This document shows positions 27,067 through 36,181 of a stretch of 64,000 nucleotides of DNA, piece after piece. Source of the DNA: Gimesia algae (GTDB taxonomy: Bacteria; Planctomycetota; Planctomycetia; Planctomycetales; Planctomycetaceae); contig NZ_CP036343.1 of NCBI RefSeq assembly GCF_007746795.1, forward strand, positions 1,678,531-1,742,530, read 5' to 3'. The position numbers and the translations under genes were made by a program. The first letter of the stretch is position 1. Every line of letters begins with the position of its first letter. The notes below the pieces were generated by a model that was not told where the DNA came from, made no database searches, and was given only the letters and a program-made list of their open reading frames with translations.

Positions 27067-27160
27067 GGAGCGCATCACATTTGACCAGAGCGTCTCTCGG
27101 TCTATTATAATCGGTCTCAGTGTCTCTGGAGATGCGACAGCGAATCGGAACACTGTCTAA
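27067..27160 (-). repeat. Dispersed stem-loop element, copy A
   Basis: About 94 bp sharing conserved ends (GCGCATCACATTT at one side, CACTGTCTAAT at the other) with copies at 41.0 and 55.7 kb. On the minus strand the arms GAGATGC and GCGTCTC pair with one G-U. The last bases (CTA, plus strand) are the stop codon of the PP2C gene that ends at 27157. Confidence 0.75.
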
Positions 27161-28497
27161 TCTTCCGGGGAAGAGGTCGGAGGCCCTTTTTTCCAGCGCG
27201 CCTGATGCACCATTTCTTTACGGTAAGAATGCAGACCCGTCATCAAGATATCAATGGCACGGGAAAAATCGCGAAATGCGTGCAGATATTTCTTCTGTTC
27301 CAGCTCTTCTTTGGCATCGTAATAGATCTTGTTGTGTTCGGACCACTCGATCGTCCATTCCTCTTCCATCGCTGCCCGTTGTAACTCGGACTCCATGGTA
27401 GTCAGATACTGCAGGAAATCCGTATTAAACTTCAGCTTCTCTGATCGATAAGGCCTCCACTCAATCGTCTTACTTTTATCCAGATATTCTTCACGTTTAC
27501 TGGACTCGCGCTGCGCAAAGACTTTGCGGACCAGTAACATCACCAGTAGTGACATGCCCCCAAACGTCAGAAACTCGCCCCGGTCAAATTTGGTCAAAAT
27601 CCACATCAGAATTCCGGCTGCCACCATCAGCGAAGCCACCCAGACCCCAGCCAGCCAAAACCACTCTCCATAGTCGCGTTCCAGTTCGATTTCCGGCTCT
27701 GCTTCAGGTGCTTTTTCCTGAGGTAAATTCACGTCCGGCAAGTCTCCCACGCGCACCACGATGACCGAGATGTTATCTGACCCGCCCCGCAGGTTGGCGA
27801 GATTGATCATCAGGCGACAGGCGTCACTTGGTTCCAGGTATTTGGCAATCATGCCAATCTCTTCATCTTTCAGATGACATGTCAATCCGTCACTGCACAA
27901 GATGTAACGATCCCCCTCCAGGACCGCATAGGGACCTTCAATGTCCACTTTGACAACCGGTTCGGGGCCCAGTGACCGGGTGATGACGTTACGAGGCTCA
28001 TTCAGATAAACATCTTCGGGCTTCATCCGTCCCTGCCGAATCAGTTCCCACTGCAGGCTATGATCAAACGTCAGTTGATCGATACGATTTTCACGCACCC
28101 GGTAGACGCGACTGTCCCCTACATGACCGATTACCGCGCCTTCAGAGCACAGACACAAGGAACTGCAGGTTGTCCCCATTCGCATGAATTCGCGATTGGC
28201 CATCCCCCGCTCATTGATCGCCTGATTTGCAACCTCAATCGCAGATTTCAACGATTTGTCAACAGGCCCCGGTTTATTCTTGAAGAAGGTATGAGGTACC
28301 GTTTCTGAGGCAATCTTACTTGCCAGCTCACCCACGGCATGGCCTCCCATACCATCAGCAACCAGAAAGAAGTGCCCGTGATCTCGCCAGCCTTCCTGAT
28401 CTTTACAGATTCGAACCGAGATCGAATCTTCGTTATTTCTGCGCCGAAAGCCAACATCACTCTGCGATGCGAACTGAACCGGATGTTCCCAACGCAT
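27157..28497 (-). CDS. PP2C-type Ser/Thr protein phosphatase, membrane-anchored
   Basis: 446 residues. The N-terminal PPM/PP2C catalytic domain has the metal-binding motifs SDVGFRRRNNEDS, VADGMGGHAVGE, GHVGDSRVYRV, LCSDGLT and GGSDNISVIVVRVGD. A charged linker leads to transmembrane helices (WFWLAGVWVASLMVAAGILMWI) and a soluble C-terminal region of about 120 residues without a known domain. Such enzymes usually counteract Hanks-type Ser/Thr kinases, which are numerous in planctomycetes, but no kinase gene is adjacent here. The stop codon lies within the dispersed repeat at 27067-27160. The flagellar locus begins about 210 bp upstream. Confidence 0.9.
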   Translation of the reverse strand: MRWEHPVQFASQSDVGFRRRNNEDSISVRICKDQEGWRDHGHFFLVADGMGGHAVGELASKIASETVPHTFFKNKPGPVDKSLKSAIEVANQAINERGMANREFMRMGTTCSSLCLCSEGAVIGHVGDSRVYRVRENRIDQLTFDHSLQWELIRQGRMKPEDVYLNEPRNVITRSLGPEPVVKVDIEGPYAVLEGDRYILCSDGLTCHLKDEEIGMIAKYLEPSDACRLMINLANLRGGSDNISVIVVRVGDLPDVNLPQEKAPEAEPEIELERDYGEWFWLAGVWVASLMVAAGILMWILTKFDRGEFLTFGGMSLLVMLLVRKVFAQRESSKREEYLDKSKTIEWRPYRSEKLKFNTDFLQYLTTMESELQRAAMEEEWTIEWSEHNKIYYDAKEELEQKKYLHAFRDFSRAIDILMTGLHSYRKEMVHQARWKKGPPTSSPED

Positions 28498-28709
28498 TCA
28501 AACCCCCACAAACTTTAGAAACGTTATACCACTACTTGATTCCACTTCAATATCTTGGTGAATATTGAACGTAAACACCAGAGAATACTACCGGAAAACC
28601 TGTTTTTGTTACTGAAAAACAGGTACACGTTAATACTGCTCATATGGATTATTGTTCGTTTTCCTGAACGATCCTGCAGACAGAATGTCACTGTTTCGTC
28701 TCTGAAAGC

Positions 28710-29789
28710 TTAACGTTGATCCGGCATGGTTTTACCAGTCAAGCTGTAAACGTAGGCCATAATCTCAACGAAGACCTCATATAACTCAAAGGGAATTTCC
28801 TGTCCGGTTTTTACATCGCGGTACATCTGACGCGCCAGTGCTTTCCGTTCGATAATCGGAATCCCTTTTTCATTGGCAATTTTTCGGATCTGAAAGGCGA
28901 TCTCCCCTGCTCCCTTAGCCACCACTACCGGGGCGGGCATCGATTCCGGATCATACTTGATCGCGATCGAAATATGTGTGGGGTTCGTAATCACCACATC
29001 CGCTGTCGCCACCTTGGAAAGTTCCTGAGACATCGCGAGCTTTCGATGTGCCTCACGACGACGCTGTCGAATCAGTGGATCTCCATCCATCGACTTCATT
29101 TCTTCACGAATTTCCTGTTTACTCATCATCAGGTCTTTTTCATGCTTCCACTTCTGAAAGGCATAATCCAGTCCACCCAAAATGATCAGCGACAGTGCCA
29201 ACAGCAATCCCAGTTCGATCGTCGAATTAAATATGTCACGCAAAATCGTTTCAGGAGACGCCCCCATCAGTCCCAGAAAACTGGGAAACACCAGGTAGCT
29301 GAACCAGGCAGCAATCAACACCAGCAGACAGATTTTACCGAGACTCACTCCCAGCTTGACCAGGCCACGGATGGAAATGATCCGCTTGGCTCCTTCGATC
29401 GGATTCAACCGTTCCCACTTGAGTTGGAGCACGTCCGGAGTCATCATGAATCCCACCTGCACGATATTCAGGAACACCGCAGAGACAAATAACGCCACCA
29501 TCATCACGACTGTCCCCTCCAGGAACAGTTCGATAATGGACTCACAACGTTCGATGAGCAATGGATGATCTACACGCAGCCAGACGGGAGTCGTCAGCGA
29601 GACTTCCATCAGATTTTTCATGTCACTGCTGAGATTGACAGCAAAAAAATAAAGGACAGATGCTGTCGCCAGCATCATTCCGGCTGCAGTCAGGTCGGTA
29701 CTTTTTGCAATGTTCCCCTTCTCGCGGGCTTCATTGCGCCGACGATCCGTAGGTTGCTCTGTTTTTTCTCCTGTATCGTTTTCAGCCAT
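28710..29789 (-). CDS. flhB: Flagellar export gate protein FlhB
   Basis: Inner-membrane component of the flagellar type III export apparatus that switches substrate class from hook to filament. 359 residues with four transmembrane helices and a cytoplasmic domain containing the autocleavage site Asn269-Pro270-Thr271-His272 (VITNPTHISIAIKYD). The N-terminus TGEKTEQPTDRRRNEAREKGNIAKS is the typical FlhB start. Last gene of the locus, 22 bases after fliR. flhA, often next, is not in the window. Confidence 0.96.
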   Translation of the reverse strand: MAENDTGEKTEQPTDRRRNEAREKGNIAKSTDLTAAGMMLATASVLYFFAVNLSSDMKNLMEVSLTTPVWLRVDHPLLIERCESIIELFLEGTVVMMVALFVSAVFLNIVQVGFMMTPDVLQLKWERLNPIEGAKRIISIRGLVKLGVSLGKICLLVLIAAWFSYLVFPSFLGLMGASPETILRDIFNSTIELGLLLALSLIILGGLDYAFQKWKHEKDLMMSKQEIREEMKSMDGDPLIRQRRREAHRKLAMSQELSKVATADVVITNPTHISIAIKYDPESMPAPVVVAKGAGEIAFQIRKIANEKGIPIIERKALARQMYRDVKTGQEIPFELYEVFVEIMAYVYSLTGKTMPDQR

Positions 29790-29811
29790 GACAAAACGTT
29801 TTCAAATCGAT

Positions 29812-30801
29812 TTATAAAACAGTACTGCGACTCAACTGATCAATGGCAGAGGGAATGGATTCAACCACAATATCTGCAGCCCCCGACAGTGTAAAAACCA
29901 GAACAATCAGACTGATCATTGCTCGAATCGGAAAACCGATCACCAGAACATTGATCTGCGGGACGGTGTGCCCGAGATAGCCCATTGAAATCGAGATTAA
30001 AGCACTGACAGCCAGTAAGGGGGCTGCCACTTTAATCGACAGTACCAGCGACTGATGCATCAGCGTCTGCAGCAGATCCAGGGTATTCGTGGATACGATC
30101 CCTTCCCCTACAGGAAAGACCTGGAATGTATCAATCAGGGACGACAACATTAACAGATGGCCGTTGACCGGTTCCATCAGCAGAAATACGGTGATCCCTA
30201 TAAAATACAGATACTGACCGCTAAGTGAAGCATTCATGTCAAAGCCAGGATTGAAGACCTCTCCCAGCGCCATTCCGGCCTGCTGATCAATCATCTGACC
30301 GGCCATCTGCAGACTGAGTAGAATGATGTAAATCCCCAGCCCCAGCGAAAAACCTAACGTCAATTCCCCCAGAATCGACCAGGCATAATCCAGCAGGGAG
30401 TTCGGCATCCGCGTCACGAACCGGTAATCATTGACCGTCAGTTCTTGAGTCGCCTGGCGCCCCGCTGTGACGACAAGGTCATTAAATCGGTCCTGGAGAT
30501 GTTCCGGAACTTCATCCTGACTCAGCCTCTGGTTCTGGTTGCTGTCCAGTTGATAAAAGCCGACTGTCGTCTGGTCATGCAATGTCGGAGTAATGAGCAG
30601 AGACAGGCTCAGGATCAGCAGAATTCGGATATTCGTGGGAAAAATCGGTTGCCCGAACACAGGGCCGATAATCATCAGGCCACTGATCCGCACGACCACC
30701 AGCGTAAACGCATAAAACTGCAGCATCGCCCACTGCAGCAGCTGTCCCGGAGCCAGCTGCAGGATCGGATTCATCACATATTGATCGAGGAGTTCGCTCA
30801 C
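29812..30801 (-). CDS. fliR: Flagellar export gate protein FliR with inserted EF-hand-like loop
   Basis: Core export-gate membrane protein that forms a helical assembly with FliP and FliQ. 329 residues, about 70 longer than usual (around 260). The extra length lies between the second and third hydrophobic segments, residues about 76-135. It contains an EF-hand-like calcium loop at residues 86-97 with Asp86, Asn88, Asn90, Leu93 and Glu97 in the ligand positions, followed by an amphipathic helix VPEHLQDRFNDL. The rest is normal FliR, for example DQQAGMALGEVFNPGFD and SVLGIYIILL-type helices. GTG start. It lies between fliQ and flhB. Confidence 0.93.
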   Translation of the reverse strand: MSELLDQYVMNPILQLAPGQLLQWAMLQFYAFTLVVVRISGLMIIGPVFGQPIFPTNIRILLILSLSLLITPTLHDQTTVGFYQLDSNQNQRLSQDEVPEHLQDRFNDLVVTAGRQATQELTVNDYRFVTRMPNSLLDYAWSILGELTLGFSLGLGIYIILLSLQMAGQMIDQQAGMALGEVFNPGFDMNASLSGQYLYFIGITVFLLMEPVNGHLLMLSSLIDTFQVFPVGEGIVSTNTLDLLQTLMHQSLVLSIKVAAPLLAVSALISISMGYLGHTVPQINVLVIGFPIRAMISLIVLVFTLSGAADIVVESIPSAIDQLSRSTVL

Positions 30802-30839
30802 AGGACTCGTGGTTTCCCTGGTTCATACGACACAGGCAG

Positions 30840-31106
30840 TTAAAGGCGTGCCGGAATATTGGTAATCAGGTTCGTACTGTATTCCACCATTAATGAAGTG
30901 ATCCAAGGCAGCGTATACAGGATCGCCAGCACCATCATGATAATTTTGGGAACGAAGCTGATTGTCTGGTCCTGGATCTGCGTGACGGCCTGTCCAATAC
31001 TGATCACCAGGCCTACCACAACCGCGGTCAGCATGACCGGGCCGCTGACCTCCAGCATGATCAGCAGTCCCTCGCGTCCCAGATCAAGAACAGTGGATGT
31101 ATCCAT
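30840..31106 (-). CDS. fliQ: Flagellar export gate protein FliQ
   Basis: 88 residues with two transmembrane helices, the standard FliQ size. Recognised by DLGREGLLIMLEVSGPVMLTAVVVGLVISIGQAVTQIQDQT and FVPKIIMM. Forms the export gate with FliP and FliR, whose genes flank it. Normal in every respect. Confidence 0.95.
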   Translation of the reverse strand: MDTSTVLDLGREGLLIMLEVSGPVMLTAVVVGLVISIGQAVTQIQDQTISFVPKIIMMVLAILYTLPWITSLMVEYSTNLITNIPARL

Positions 31107-31157
31107 AACATTTACCTGAAATTAAGAAAGATGCGGGCGCAACCTGAGCGCCCGAAG

Positions 31158-32087
31158 TCAACCGACGGCCCTGATACTTTCCAGCAACATCCCGACCGTC
31201 AGTAACCAGCCATCAATCAAGACAAACAACAGAATTTTAAAGGGTAATGAAATCAGGACAGGAGGCAGCATCATCATCCCCATACTGATCAGGATAGAGC
31301 TGATTACCATATCGATCACAATGAAAGGCAGATACAGCTGAAAACCGATTAGAAAAGCAGTCTTCACTTCACTCAACATATAAGCGGGTAATAAAACCGT
31401 CAGTGGTACGTCGTCATAGTCCTTGGGTGCCTGATACGACTCAGCCCCGGGTGAACCTGGCAGAGGCTGCTGATAATCCAGAAACATCCAGACCGTATCA
31501 CTGTTGCCAGTTAATTCAATCTGATCACTCATAAATTTTCGCAGGGGTGCTACGGTTTTCTGAAAAGCAACTTCAAGTGAAACCGGTGCCTGTTGCGTCT
31601 GATTCGTGTAAGGCACAATGCCTTCGTCATATGCTTTTTCCCAGATCGGCGCCATGACCATGATCGTCAGAAACAGACTCAAGCTGGTCAGCACCTGGTT
31701 GGGCGGCAGCTGTTGAGTCCCCAACGCCTGTCGCAATAATCCAAACACGATTACAAAACGAATGAAGCTCGTCGTCATGATCAGAATCGAAGGCGCCAGG
31801 CTTAATATCGTCAGCAGTAGAAACAGCTTCAATGTCGAATTCAGCCCCTGAGGCGATGTCATTTGTTCGACATCCAGCATTTCCGGAACACCCGCTCCGC
31901 CATTTTGATTATCTTGCGACATAAAAACCGGCTGAACAGGCGACTGTGGGGAATTCTGGCTGGAAACCCCCTGATTGGATAATGCCTGATTCGAAGCAGG
32001 CGGCTGTGCCTGGACTCCCTGCGCAGACAATCCCAGCCACAGGATAACCAGCAGTGATCTTAGAAATCGTACTGTTGATTCAGTCAT
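31158..32087 (-). CDS. fliP: Flagellar export gate protein FliP
   Basis: Export-gate protein with signal peptide and four transmembrane helices. From the ATG at 32087 it has 309 residues: signal ([21 protein letters not shown]), a Gln/Ser/Pro-rich stretch of about 60 residues before the core, [33 protein letters not shown], and [35 protein letters not shown] at the end. The frame is open to 32150, overlapping fliO, but the signal peptide begins at 32087. The periplasmic loop (about 200-250) is longer than in E. coli. Confidence 0.94.
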   Translation of the reverse strand: MTESTVRFLRSLLVILWLGLSAQGVQAQPPASNQALSNQGVSSQNSPQSPVQPVFMSQDNQNGGAGVPEMLDVEQMTSPQGLNSTLKLFLLLTILSLAPSILIMTTSFIRFVIVFGLLRQALGTQQLPPNQVLTSLSLFLTIMVMAPIWEKAYDEGIVPYTNQTQQAPVSLEVAFQKTVAPLRKFMSDQIELTGNSDTVWMFLDYQQPLPGSPGAESYQAPKDYDDVPLTVLLPAYMLSEVKTAFLIGFQLYLPFIVIDMVISSILISMGMMMLPPVLISLPFKILLFVLIDGWLLTVGMLLESIRAVG

Positions 32088-32121
32088 CTTAGCTGTGATC
32101 AGTTTTGGAACGCCCCCCCGG

Positions 32122-33015
32122 CTATGCATGGTCCGACTCCGCACGCTCATTCAGGGACTGGCGAGGTGAATGCAGCAGCTTCTGCTGTAAACGGCTCACA
32201 GCCGAGTCATAATCTGAGTACTGGTCCTGTTCCGGAACTGGTTCTGATTCGTCAGCGTCCTGAAATGGTTCCGCTGCTGACCGTGTAAAACGCGACTCCT
32301 CTTTTTTCGATACGCTTTGAAACAGGTTTCGAAACGAATTCGCAGATCGAGCCGACTCAGCGCCTTCCCGGCACATGCCCGTGATCAGATCGACCTCTAC
32401 AGGATCAGCAACTTCACTCAGCATTTCCAGTCCGGCAGGAGAGGAACCAAGAATCAGAATCCGGGATCCACACCGCACGAAGTGGATAGTCTGCCTGGCA
32501 TCCAGTGGTTTTTTTCCCAGCACTTCCATCACTTCACGGGGCAGACCCGCTGACCCGAGCGGATGATGTTTCTTAAATAACTTTGCCCCTACCAGGATAA
32601 TCGAGATCACTACCAGCAAAGCACCGAATGTCCCCCAGATTGAGGGAGCCCGTTTACTCACGCTTTGACTGGAGGAGCCTGAACCGGTCTGCTTCTGACG
32701 CTCCAGGGGAGTGATGAGGTTAGGCTGGGACCTCCGCACATCGACTCCGCTGCGCTGCGGCAATGCCTGGGTTCTCGACTTGTGCATTGCATTCGAATCG
32801 GAAACGACGTTCGGCCGACTGGTTTGTGCGACTGGTCGCGGTGTGCCGCTTGGCATCGGCTGCTGATATTTTTGCTGGAACTGCCCTGTCGAATGATTCT
32901 GGTTTCGAAATTCGGATGGCTGTGTAAAGGCCGGATTCTCTGCTGAATGCACAAGAGAAGTACAGGTCAGAGAACACAGCAATGCCAGCAGAGATCTATT
33001 ACAAAGACGAATCAT
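32122..33015 (-). CDS. fliO: Flagellar biosynthesis protein FliO
   Basis: About 297 residues: signal peptide ([19 protein letters not shown]), a long periplasmic Gln/Ser/Pro-rich stretch, one transmembrane helix ([20 protein letters not shown]), and the FliO cytoplasmic domain [36 protein letters not shown]. FliO is a chaperone-like factor that stabilises FliP. The long periplasmic part is unusual, as E. coli FliO has about 120 residues. The ATG at 33015 with an AAAGGA site is preferred over a GTG one codon before. Its position between fliN and fliP is the standard one. Confidence 0.88.
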   Translation of the reverse strand: MIRLCNRSLLALLCSLTCTSLVHSAENPAFTQPSEFRNQNHSTGQFQQKYQQPMPSGTPRPVAQTSRPNVVSDSNAMHKSRTQALPQRSGVDVRRSQPNLITPLERQKQTGSGSSSQSVSKRAPSIWGTFGALLVVISIILVGAKLFKKHHPLGSAGLPREVMEVLGKKPLDARQTIHFVRCGSRILILGSSPAGLEMLSEVADPVEVDLITGMCREGAESARSANSFRNLFQSVSKKEESRFTRSAAEPFQDADESEPVPEQDQYSDYDSAVSRLQQKLLHSPRQSLNERAESDHA

Positions 33016-33074
33016 CACATCCTTTACGTCGTCAGTCTTCCCGCTTCACAGGAACACCGATTTCCAGCTGCCAA

Positions 33075-33758
33075 TTACAACTCCGGAGAAATAATCTCTG
33101 CGACACGGACGCAGAAATTATCATTCAAAACCAGCACTTCACCTCGAGCGATAATCCGACCATTCACCAGAATATCAACCGGATCCCCCGCCAGTTTATC
33201 CAGAGGAACTACGACGCCCTCTTTCATTTTTAACACTTCTTCAATCAGCAGTTCAGTTCTGCCTAGCTCAATACACAGGTCCAGCTCTACATTTTGCAGC
33301 GATGACAGTTTCATCGCTTCTTCCGGATTACTGGCCATTGCCTCAAAATTGGGGAATGCAAACGCTTTGGTTCCACCCAGATCATTGGGAATCCCGTTTC
33401 CAGGTCCCAGGTTAGGGGAAATCGCTGCAGCCAGATTTGCTTCCGCCTGATTTAATAATGCTTCCGTCTCTTCGCGTGAAGAAAACGGCATCCCTGACTG
33501 ATCGTCTGCCCCGGAGGAATGCTGATTGAACAGAGCATCGATATCATCGTTGTTGACGACTTTTCCCGGCTTGTCTGCGCCTTCGTTTTCTGTGGCTCCG
33601 GCCCCTTGCAGTAATTTTTCAATATCATCAGGATCGAGAAGATTATCTGAAGCCTCTCCCCCGGCAGGAGGAGAATCTGCAGGCGCACCCTGTCCCTGAG
33701 CATTCAGCAGTTTTTCTATTTCAGAAGGATCCAGAAGATCATCATTCTCATCAGCCAC
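33075..33758 (-). CDS. fliN: Flagellar motor switch protein FliN with repeated EIDALL-type motifs
   Basis: Switch-complex (C-ring) protein. The C-terminal FliN/SpoA domain (residues about 140-227) is clear: LQNVELDLCIELGRTELLIEEVL, LAGDPVDILVNGRIIARGEVLVL. The N-terminal 110 residues hold repeated short motifs, LLDPSEIEKLLNAQ (8-21), LLDPDDIEKLLQGA (40-53), VVNNDDIDALFNQH (67-80) and a weaker SREETEALLNQ (94-104), in acidic linkers. They resemble the CheY-binding EIDALL peptide at the N-terminus of FliM and FliY. fliM is missing from its usual place just upstream. GTG start with AGGAT. Confidence 0.92.
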   Translation of the reverse strand: MADENDDLLDPSEIEKLLNAQGQGAPADSPPAGGEASDNLLDPDDIEKLLQGAGATENEGADKPGKVVNNDDIDALFNQHSSGADDQSGMPFSSREETEALLNQAEANLAAAISPNLGPGNGIPNDLGGTKAFAFPNFEAMASNPEEAMKLSSLQNVELDLCIELGRTELLIEEVLKMKEGVVVPLDKLAGDPVDILVNGRIIARGEVLVLNDNFCVRVAEIISPEL

Positions 33759-33786
33759 ATTACCATCCTGTCATGCTATACACGCA

Positions 33787-34341
33787 TTATTGTGTCATTG
33801 TGCGATATTCGCTGATCACAGTCTCGATGACATAACTTTTCTTGAGAACCTTGTTAACGGCCTCTTTCATCATGCGTTTCATCGTACTTAACTGCGGATC
33901 ATTCAGATCACTCAGACTGGATTTTCGCACGACTTCAATGACTGCCTGCTTGACACGTGCTTTATTCTGCTCTTTGACCATGGAATCAAAATCAGCAGCA
34001 GCCCCCTGCTCGACCAGTGCTACCAGATTAAATGTGACATGAATCGTCGCTCCTGGCTCGGCGATATTGTTTGTCACGCTGAAGTTATCGACAGTCACTT
34101 CGGCTGTCGTCACCTGCAGATTTTCACTCCCTTTTGAAAGTGAATCTTCTGCCAGTTCAGCGGGTTGAGCCGGTGGAGTCAGCAGCCAGTATGAAATGCC
34201 GATCTGCAGGATGATTACCAGTAGTAACAATCCTCCAATTTTCAGCAGCTTTCCTTTCGATTGCCCCTGGGATGCTTCTTCCGTTGAAGCAACTGCCTCC
34301 GTATCGACACCAGGCTCTTGCGTTTCGGTGTCTGTTGCCAC
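33787..34341 (-). CDS. fliL: Flagellar basal-body-associated protein FliL
   Basis: 184 residues: cytoplasmic N-terminus of about 30 residues, one transmembrane helix (KIGGLLLLVIILQIGISYWLL) and a periplasmic domain. The C-terminal half has the stomatin-like FliL pattern (ARVKQAVIEVVRKSSLSDL ... MKEAVNKVLKKSYVIETVISEY). FliL surrounds the stator and supports torque. Sequence identity to textbook FliL is weak, so the call also rests on position after motA/motB and before fliN. GTG start with AGGAG four bases upstream. Confidence 0.82.
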   Translation of the reverse strand: MATDTETQEPGVDTEAVASTEEASQGQSKGKLLKIGGLLLLVIILQIGISYWLLTPPAQPAELAEDSLSKGSENLQVTTAEVTVDNFSVTNNIAEPGATIHVTFNLVALVEQGAAADFDSMVKEQNKARVKQAVIEVVRKSSLSDLNDPQLSTMKRMMKEAVNKVLKKSYVIETVISEYRTMTQ

Positions 34342-34499
34342 GAGTCTCCTCCTTGAACTCTCGCATCCTGTTTGCGCAAAGACAAATCCCTTGTCTTAAA
34401 ATACGCTCCGCTTCAGGCGGATCAGTTGATTACAGGCTCAGCGAAATATAACCGAGTGAATCTGAAAACGCTCGATCAGGTCTTATCAATCGTCTTGCT

Positions 34500-35228
34500 T
34501 TAACGATTGCCTGTCTTAGGAGAGACTATATACGCATCAATTAAAAATACGTCAACCCGACGATTTAAGGATTGCTCTTCAGGGTTACGCGTGATCGTCC
34601 TGGGCTCGGCATCACCCACTGAACTGACAATCAGTCTTTCGGGTTCAATTCCTTTGGACTCAAGATATTCTGCGACATTCTTGGCCCGATAAAAAGACAA
34701 CTCCTGTGAATCCAGGAATTTTGAGTCCTTTGGTAAAGGTTCTGGTGACGCATGTCCGCGGACGATCAGCCGATTCGGCGTTGGCAGAAGAATTTCGGCA
34801 ATGATGTCGAGTTTTTTCTTTATTTCCGGGGTCAGCTCAGCCGAAAATCTACCGAAACTAGCCGCTCCCCCCAGAGTCACTTCCGTACCTGTATTGATAC
34901 GTTCGACGGTTTTATTCGGGCCGCCCCCCCCGCTGGACTTTTCTTTCCCCGTTTTAGTTCCGCCATCAGAACTGGAGCCTTTTGAAGCAGGCTTACTCTG
35001 GTTACTGGTGGGGTCCAGAGATTTCCCGGGCACCGCAGCTGTTCCCTGATGAGTACCAAACCGCTCGCGTAACGAATCCAGCATCGCGCGGACGCTACCT
35101 TCATCGTTACGAATTTCACTCATTGACACCAGCATGATGAAGAATGTCAGTAGCAGCGACATCATATCACCATAGGTCACCACCCATTCCGGAACGCCAG
35201 GAGGTGCATCTTCTTCCGGCATCGCCAT
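34500..35228 (-). CDS. motB: Flagellar stator protein MotB
   Basis: 242 residues. VPEWVVTYGDMMSLLLTFFIMLVSMSEI contains the single transmembrane helix with the proton-binding Asp21. A plug/linker region rich in Ser/Gly/Lys follows, then an OmpA-like peptidoglycan-binding domain (LIVRGHASPEPLPKDS, LSFYRAKNVAEYLESKGIEPERLIVSSVGDAEP, NRRVDVFLI). Strong AAGGAGG site before the ATG. Partner of MotA, encoded just before it in the transcript. Peptidoglycan anchoring agrees with the PBP and rsmH genes in this genome. Confidence 0.95.
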   Translation of the reverse strand: MAMPEEDAPPGVPEWVVTYGDMMSLLLTFFIMLVSMSEIRNDEGSVRAMLDSLRERFGTHQGTAAVPGKSLDPTSNQSKPASKGSSSDGGTKTGKEKSSGGGGPNKTVERINTGTEVTLGGAASFGRFSAELTPEIKKKLDIIAEILLPTPNRLIVRGHASPEPLPKDSKFLDSQELSFYRAKNVAEYLESKGIEPERLIVSSVGDAEPRTITRNPEEQSLNRRVDVFLIDAYIVSPKTGNR

Positions 35229-35313
35229 CTGAATATCCTCCTTTGCGGTCTGCGAATATCAAAAACAAAACGGTTCTGGAACGAATCAGCATTCCAGGAG
35301 CATATTCAAAAAA

Positions 35314-36093
35314 TCAGGCTGCCTGGCTGTCTTTGCCCACCCGCTGATCCTGAGGTAAAAAGGTATTCAGTTTCTGTTCGATCACGCGCGGATTATCGCC
35401 TTCCTGAATAGCAATCAGACCTTTGATGATGACTTCACGGACTTGAAATTCCTGTTTGCTGTAATATGCCAGCTTATCTGCAAACGGAAGAAAAAACAGG
35501 TTCGAAACCAGGGCGCCATATAACGTGGTGATCAATGCCACCGCCATACCAGGACCGATTGCCTCTGGGTCATCCATGTTTCCCAACATGATGATCAACC
35601 CCATCAGAGTCCCGATCATCCCAAACGCGGGAGCATAACGTCCCACAGTATCCATCAGTGATTTACCGTTTTTATGTCTGCCGGCAACTGCTTCCATTTC
35701 CGTTCTCAGGATCTGCTCCATGAGATCCACATCGGTACCATCCACCGCCATCTGGACCCCCAGAAGAATAAACGGATCCTCGATCTCTGCGGTCTTGGCC
35801 TCTAATGCCAGAATCCCATCTCGACGGGCGATCTCAGCAAACTCCACAATTTGAGTAATCACGGGAGCCAGATTCTGCTGTTTGGGAAAGAATACTTTCT
35901 TGAGCACCTTGGGAAACAGCATCATCGCTGCACCGGGAAACGCAATAAAGCAGGCGGCGATAGCCCCGCCGACCACGACTGCAGCAGAGGGTATATCAAT
36001 AAATGCTGCGAAACTGGATCCCGGCGCAATCGCAATCGCCAACAGCAGCAATGCCATCCCGGAGACTAATCCACCCGCGGTTGCCTTATCCAT
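35314..36093 (-). CDS. motA: Flagellar stator protein MotA
   Basis: About 259 residues with four transmembrane helices and the MotA/TolQ signature GRYAPAFGMIGTLMGLIIMLGNMDDPEAIGPGMAVALITTLYGALVSNLFFLPFADKL (family known). The ATG at 36093 (MDKATAGGL) matches the usual MotA N-terminus. The frame is open to a GTG at 36132 without a ribosome binding site. With MotB it forms the ion channel that drives rotation. The ion used cannot be read from the sequence with certainty. Confidence 0.93.
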   Translation of the reverse strand: MDKATAGGLVSGMALLLLAIAIAPGSSFAAFIDIPSAAVVVGGAIAACFIAFPGAAMMLFPKVLKKVFFPKQQNLAPVITQIVEFAEIARRDGILALEAKTAEIEDPFILLGVQMAVDGTDVDLMEQILRTEMEAVAGRHKNGKSLMDTVGRYAPAFGMIGTLMGLIIMLGNMDDPEAIGPGMAVALITTLYGALVSNLFFLPFADKLAYYSKQEFQVREVIIKGLIAIQEGDNPRVIEQKLNTFLPQDQRVGKDSQAA

Positions 36094-36181
36094 TTCTGCC
36101 AATGTTCCTGATGATCGTGGCCTGTCAGCCACTGTAAATTCAAATCACTGCCTGATAGAGCTCACCAGCTGTGTTTCAGTT

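Noticed and set aside
33759-33786. Remnant of fliM between fliL and fliN
   Set aside because: The spacer is only 28 bases and no FliM-like sequence was found on either strand nearby.
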